A stretch of DNA of 64,000 nucleotides from Syngnathus acus (lineage: Eukaryota > Chordata > Actinopteri > Syngnathiformes > Syngnathidae): contig NC_051091.1 in NCBI RefSeq assembly GCF_901709675.1, positions 11,442,967-11,506,966 of the forward strand. Reading direction: 5' to 3'. Both the position numbers and the translations under genes were made by a program. This document shows positions 50,315 through 64,000 of the stretch, piece by piece (positions within the stretch are counted from its first letter, which is position 1; each line of letters begins with the position of its first letter). The notes under the pieces are model-generated. The model searched no databases, was not told the DNA's origin, and saw only the letters and a program-made list of their open reading frames with translations.

Positions 50315-52975
50315 CCATCCATCCATCCATCCATCTTCTTCCGCTTATCCGGGGTCGGGTCGCGGGGGCAGCAGCTTTAGGAGGGACTCCCAGACTTCCC
50401 TCTCCCCAGCCACTTCATCTAGCTCATCCCGGGGGATCCCAAGGCGTTCCCAGGCCAGCCGAGAGACATAGTCTCTCCAGCGCGTCCTGGGTCGTCCCCG
50501 GGGTCTCCTACCGGTGGGACATGCCCGGAACACCTCCCCAGGGAGGCGTCCAGGAGGCATCCTGATGAGATGCCCGAGCCACCTCATCTGGCTCCTCTCA
50601 ACGTGGAGGAGTAGCGACTCTACTCCGAGTCTCTCCCGGATGACCGAACTCCTCACCCCTATCTCTAAGGGAGAGCCCGGACATCCTGCGGAGAAAACTC
50701 ATTTCGGCCGCTTGTATCCGGGATCTCGTTCTTTCGGTCACGACCCATAGCTCGTGACCATAGGTGAGGGTCGGAGCGTAAATCGACCGGTAAATTGAGA
50801 GCTTTGCCTTTTGGCTCAGCTCTCTCTTTACCACGACGGACCGGTACAGAGTCCGCATTACTGCCGACGCTGCACCGATCCGCCTGTCGATCTCGCGCTC
50901 CATCCTCCCCTCACTCGTGAACAAGACCCCAAGATACTTAAACTCCTCCACTTGGGGCAGGATCTCATCCCCGATCCGGAGAGGGCATTCCACCCTTTTC
51001 CGATCGAGGACCATGGACTCGGACTTGGAGGTGCTGACCCTCATCCCGACCGCTTCACACTCGGCTGCGAACCGCTCCAGTGAGAGCTGGAGATCACGGC
51101 CTGAAGAAGCCAACAGGACAACGTCGTCTGCAAAAAGCAGAGACGCGATGCTGAGGTCCCCAAACCGGACACCCTCAACGCCTCGGCTGCACCTAGAAAT
51201 TCTGTCCATAAAAATTATGAACAGAATCGGTGACAAAGGGCAGCCTTGGCGGAGTCCAACCCTCACTGGGAACGAATCCGACTTACTGCCGGAAATGCGG
51301 ACCACACTCTGGCATCGGTGATACAGGGACCGACCGCCCTTATCAGTTGGCTCGGTACCCCGTACTCCCGAAGCACCCCCCACAGAACCTCCCGAGGGAC
51401 ACGGTCGAACGCCTTCTCCAAGTCCACAAAACACATGTGGACTGGTTGGGCGAACTCCCATGCACCCTCGAGGATCCTGTTGAGGGTGAAGAGCTGGTCC
51501 ACTGTTCCACGGCCAGGACGAAAGCCACACTGTTCCTCCTGAATCCGAGGTTCGACCTCCCGACGGACCCTCCTCTCCAGCACCCCTGAATAGACCTTAC
51601 CAGGGAGGCTGAGGAGTGTAATTCCCCTGTAATTGGAACACACCCTCCGGTCCCCCTTCTTAAAGAGGGGAACCACCACCCCAGTCTGCCAATCCAGAGG
51701 CACTGTCCCCGATGTCCACGCGATGCTGTAGAGACGTGTCAGCCATGACAGCCCCACAACATCCAGAGCCCTTAAGAAATCCGGGCGGATCTCATCCACC
51801 CCCGGGGCCTTGCTACCGAGGAGTTTTTTAACTACCTCAGTGACTTCAACCCCAGAGATTGGAGAGTCCGCCTCAGAGTCCTCAGGCCCTGCTTCCACAA
51901 TGGAAGGCGTGTCGGTGGAATTGAGGAGGTCTTCGAAGTATTCTCCCCACCGACACACGACGTCCCGAGTCGAGGTCAGCAGCACGCCATCTCCACTGTA
52001 AACAGTGTTGACGTTGCACTGCTTCCCCCTCCTGAGACGCCGGATGGTGGACCAGAATTTCCTCGAAGCCGTCCGGAAGTCATTCTCCATGGCCTCGCCG
52101 AACTCCTCCCACGCCCGGGTTTTTGCCTCAGCAACCGCCGAAGCCGCGTTCCGCTTGGCCATCCGGTACCTGTCAGCTGCCTCCGGAGTCCCGCAGGCCA
52201 AAACGGCCCGATAGGACTCCTTCTTCAGCTTGACGGCATCCCTTACCGCCGGTGTCCACCAGCGGGTTCGGGGATTGCCGCCACGACAGGCACCAATGAC
52301 CTTACGGCCACAGCTCCGGTCGGCCGCCTCAACAATGGAGGCGCGGAACAAGGTCCACTCGGACTCAATGTCCCCCGCCTCCCCCGGGACGTGGGAAAAG
52401 CTCTGCCGGAGGTGGGAGTTGAAGCTCTTCCTGACAGGGGATTCCGCCAGACGTTCCCAGCAGACCCTCACAGAACGTTTGGGTCTGCCAGGTCGGACCG
52501 GCATCTTCCCCCACCATCGGAGCCAACCCACCACCAGGTGGTGATCAGTTGACAGCTCCGCCCCTCTCTTCGCCCGAGTGTCCAAAACATGCGGCCGCAA
52601 ATCCGATGACACGACTACAAAGTCGATCATCGAACTGCGGCCTAGGGTGTCCTGGTGCCAAGTGCACACATGGACACCCTTATGTTTGAACATGGTGTTC
52701 ATTATTGAAAATCCGTGTCGAGCACAGAAGTCCAACAATAGAACACCGCTCGGGTTCAGATCGGGGGGGGCCGTTCCTCCCAATCACGCCCTTCCAGGTC
52801 TCACTGTCATTGCCCACGTGAGCATTGAAGTCACCCAGTAGAACGACGGAGTCCCAAGAAGGAGCGCTCTCCAGCACTTCCTCCAGGGACTCCAAGAAGG
52901 GTGGGTACTCTGAGCTGCCGTTTGGTGCATAGACACAAACAACAGTCAGGACCCGTCCCCCCACCCGAAGGCGGG
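50315..52975 (-). mobile_element. Rex3-like RTE retrotransposon, copy 2 (5'-truncated, minus strand)
   Basis: This is the reverse complement of copy 1 from about 38272 to the GATG tail, at roughly 98% identity in the stretches I compared. The tail CCATCCATCCATCC is at 50315-50334. The 5' end is cut inside the endonuclease domain (after the codons for RVASLRL in copy 1), a normal outcome of incomplete reverse transcription. CGGTGACAAAGGGCAGCC (51228-51245) fits the second Rex3 primer I remember. The element lies between the stac3 promoter and the r3hdm2 3' end and is transcribed in the same direction as both genes. Confidence 0.9.
50345..52975 (-). pseudogene. Broken endonuclease-reverse transcriptase frame of Rex3-like copy 2
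   Basis: Compared with copy 1, the frame is broken at three places. A C homopolymer of 7 has become 8 (G run at 52763-52770). One T is missing after GGGCGGT (about 51333-51340). One G is added in AGAGATAGGGGTGA (about 50655-50665). Between breaks the protein is almost the same as copy 1, with isolated changes such as Val to Met, Gly to Glu and Gly to Ser. The frames of 506 and 310 codons are pieces of this one protein. With half the endonuclease missing it cannot be active. Confidence 0.9.
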
Positions 52976-53013
52976 TAATTAAGAGTAACAAACAGATAAT
53001 TAAGAGTAACAAA
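52976..53013. repeat. Patterned 5' junction of Rex3-like copy 2
   Basis: TAATTAAGAGTAACAAA occurs at 52976-52992 and again at 52997-53013, separated by CAGA. The 11-bp target duplication (AACAGATAATT, 52991-53001) lies across the join. So 15 bp between the element's 5' end and the target duplication look copied from the adjoining flank. Confidence 0.65.
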
Positions 53014-53325
53014 AGCACACCAAGCATTTTTTTTCTTTGATTTTTCACCTTTTATATTTTTAAAAACAAACAAAAAAATAACAGATTAAATAAAATTTAC
53101 AGTAGACATATGCAAACATTGTGCACTTCAACTACATTTTCTGATACTTTCTGCACAGCTGTCAACAAAAAAACGCAAACACAATGTGGGTGGGGGGGTA
53201 GTTGGGCGTTATGGGAGAGGACAGTAAAGAGGGGCTATGTGGGGAATTGGAGCAGGGAAAGGAGGGGGGAAAAAAGGCAAAAAAACTTTTTTCACTCGGG
53301 TAGCAAGAAAAAAAAAAAAAATTCA
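53014..53325. other. Intergenic spacer between Rex3-like copy 2 and the r3hdm2 3' end
   Basis: About 300 bp of A/T-rich and G-rich low-complexity sequence with nothing coding. On the minus strand, the T-rich run at 53308-53321 lies just downstream of the r3hdm2 AATAAA and could serve as the downstream element for cleavage. Confidence 0.5.
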
Positions 53326-54005
53326 CTGAATATATAGATTTCTTTATTCCTTACATCACTTATATAAATATATTGAACCCTCTCCCTTCCCCGAAAAGAG
53401 CGCAATACAGAACCCCACAACAGCAGTAAGGCGAACAGAAAGCCAGAGAAGAGCGAGAGACCGAGAGAAAGAAAGAGTGCAGAGCAGCATGAGACATGGC
53501 GAGATGGACTCAAGAGAGAGAATGTGGAAATCGAAGAGGTGGCAGATGATTGGTGACAAGAAAAGCACTGGAAGAAGAAAGGACGCAAAGGTGGAGGACG
53601 AAAAGATTTGCCTGAAGTCGACTGTCCAGTGTGTTTTCTTTTTGTGTGCTACGTGAGCCCGTTGTGAGCATGTGTGTCTCCTGTAGCGTGTGAGATCGCA
53701 TTTTGTGTATGACGGCAGCACAAATTTGAAGGGTGAAACGCATGCGTGCGTGTCCCGTGTGCTCTTCCGCTATCTAAATACAAAAGACGAAGAATAAAAA
53801 CCAAGGACTAAATCATAGTGAAATCAAACACCGACCACCTCAAGAGAGTCACACCTTCCCTTTTTATACATCTGACACGTTTAAGTTTTTTTTTATCCAT
53901 TATAATTGTACACCAAGAGCACTTAACACCCCCCCTCCGACCCACCTCAGTCTTCCGTCCTTTTTCCTCTGCTCCATGCCAAGAGTCCGCTTATTTGTCT
54001 TCGTC
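53326..54005 (-). other. r3hdm2: 3' UTR of r3hdm2
   Basis: From the stop at 54006-54008 the minus strand runs through about 680 nt of pyrimidine- and AT-rich sequence to an AATAAA (53343-53348), followed within 20-30 nt by a T-rich stretch. Cleavage near 53320-53330 is plausible. Short ORFs here carry no domains. Confidence 0.55.
53343..53348 (-). terminator. Candidate polyadenylation signal of r3hdm2
   Basis: AATAAA on the minus strand, followed by the T-rich run at 53308-53321. It is the only perfect signal I noted between the stop codon and the Rex3-like insertion. Confidence 0.5.

Positions 54006-64000
<9,995 letters not shown>

Overview
This is a stretch of vertebrate nuclear genome, almost certainly from a ray-finned (teleost) fish. 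The genes are split by GT..AG introns, about 95% of the window is non-coding, and microsatellites are plentiful. The mobile DNA is of fish type: a Rex3-like RTE retrotransposon with a GATG-repeat tail, TA-flanked mariner/Tigger-like miniature elements and a hAT deletion derivative. I cannot name the species.

Layout. Positions 1-9866 look like the first intron of a minus-strand gene whose first coding exon (18 codons, a signal-peptide start resembling neurexophilin 4) is at 9867-9920, with a GC-rich promoter/5' UTR up to about 10430. The rest of that gene would lie left of the window. From about 10.4 to 45.9 kb I find no convincing host exon. This desert holds microsatellites, several transposon remnants, motif clusters that could be enhancers, and a Rex3-like element at about 37890-40940 with a 967-codon stretch open from endonuclease to stop. 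stac3 (minus, 45954-49314) can be rebuilt completely: 12 coding exons, 346 aa, one C1 zinc finger and two SH3 domains. A second Rex3-like copy (50315-52975, opposite orientation, 5'-truncated, three frameshifts) lies between stac3 and the next gene. The 3' part of r3hdm2 (minus, 54006-64000 and beyond) follows: 15 exons and 754 codons, from the end of the SUZ domain through the Q/P-rich region to the stop.

Gene relations. stac3 and r3hdm2 are neighbours in the same orientation, as in mammals (R3HDM2-STAC3 on human 12q13). NXPH4 is close by in humans, which supports the exon call at 9.9 kb, but I see no ndufa4l2 or shmt2 between it and stac3. Stac3 is the skeletal-muscle excitation-contraction coupling adaptor, and its upstream region shows a TATA-like box, CAGCTG E-boxes and a MEF2-type site. 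R3hdm2 is a predicted cytoplasmic RNA-binding protein.

I do not see an undescribed multi-gene system. The most unusual structure is the pair of nearly identical Rex3-like copies in inverted orientation flanking the whole stac3 gene, with a patterned duplication at the 5' junction of the younger insertion. All exon boundaries were read by eye from splice sites and reading-frame continuity, and family assignments are from memory, without database searches.
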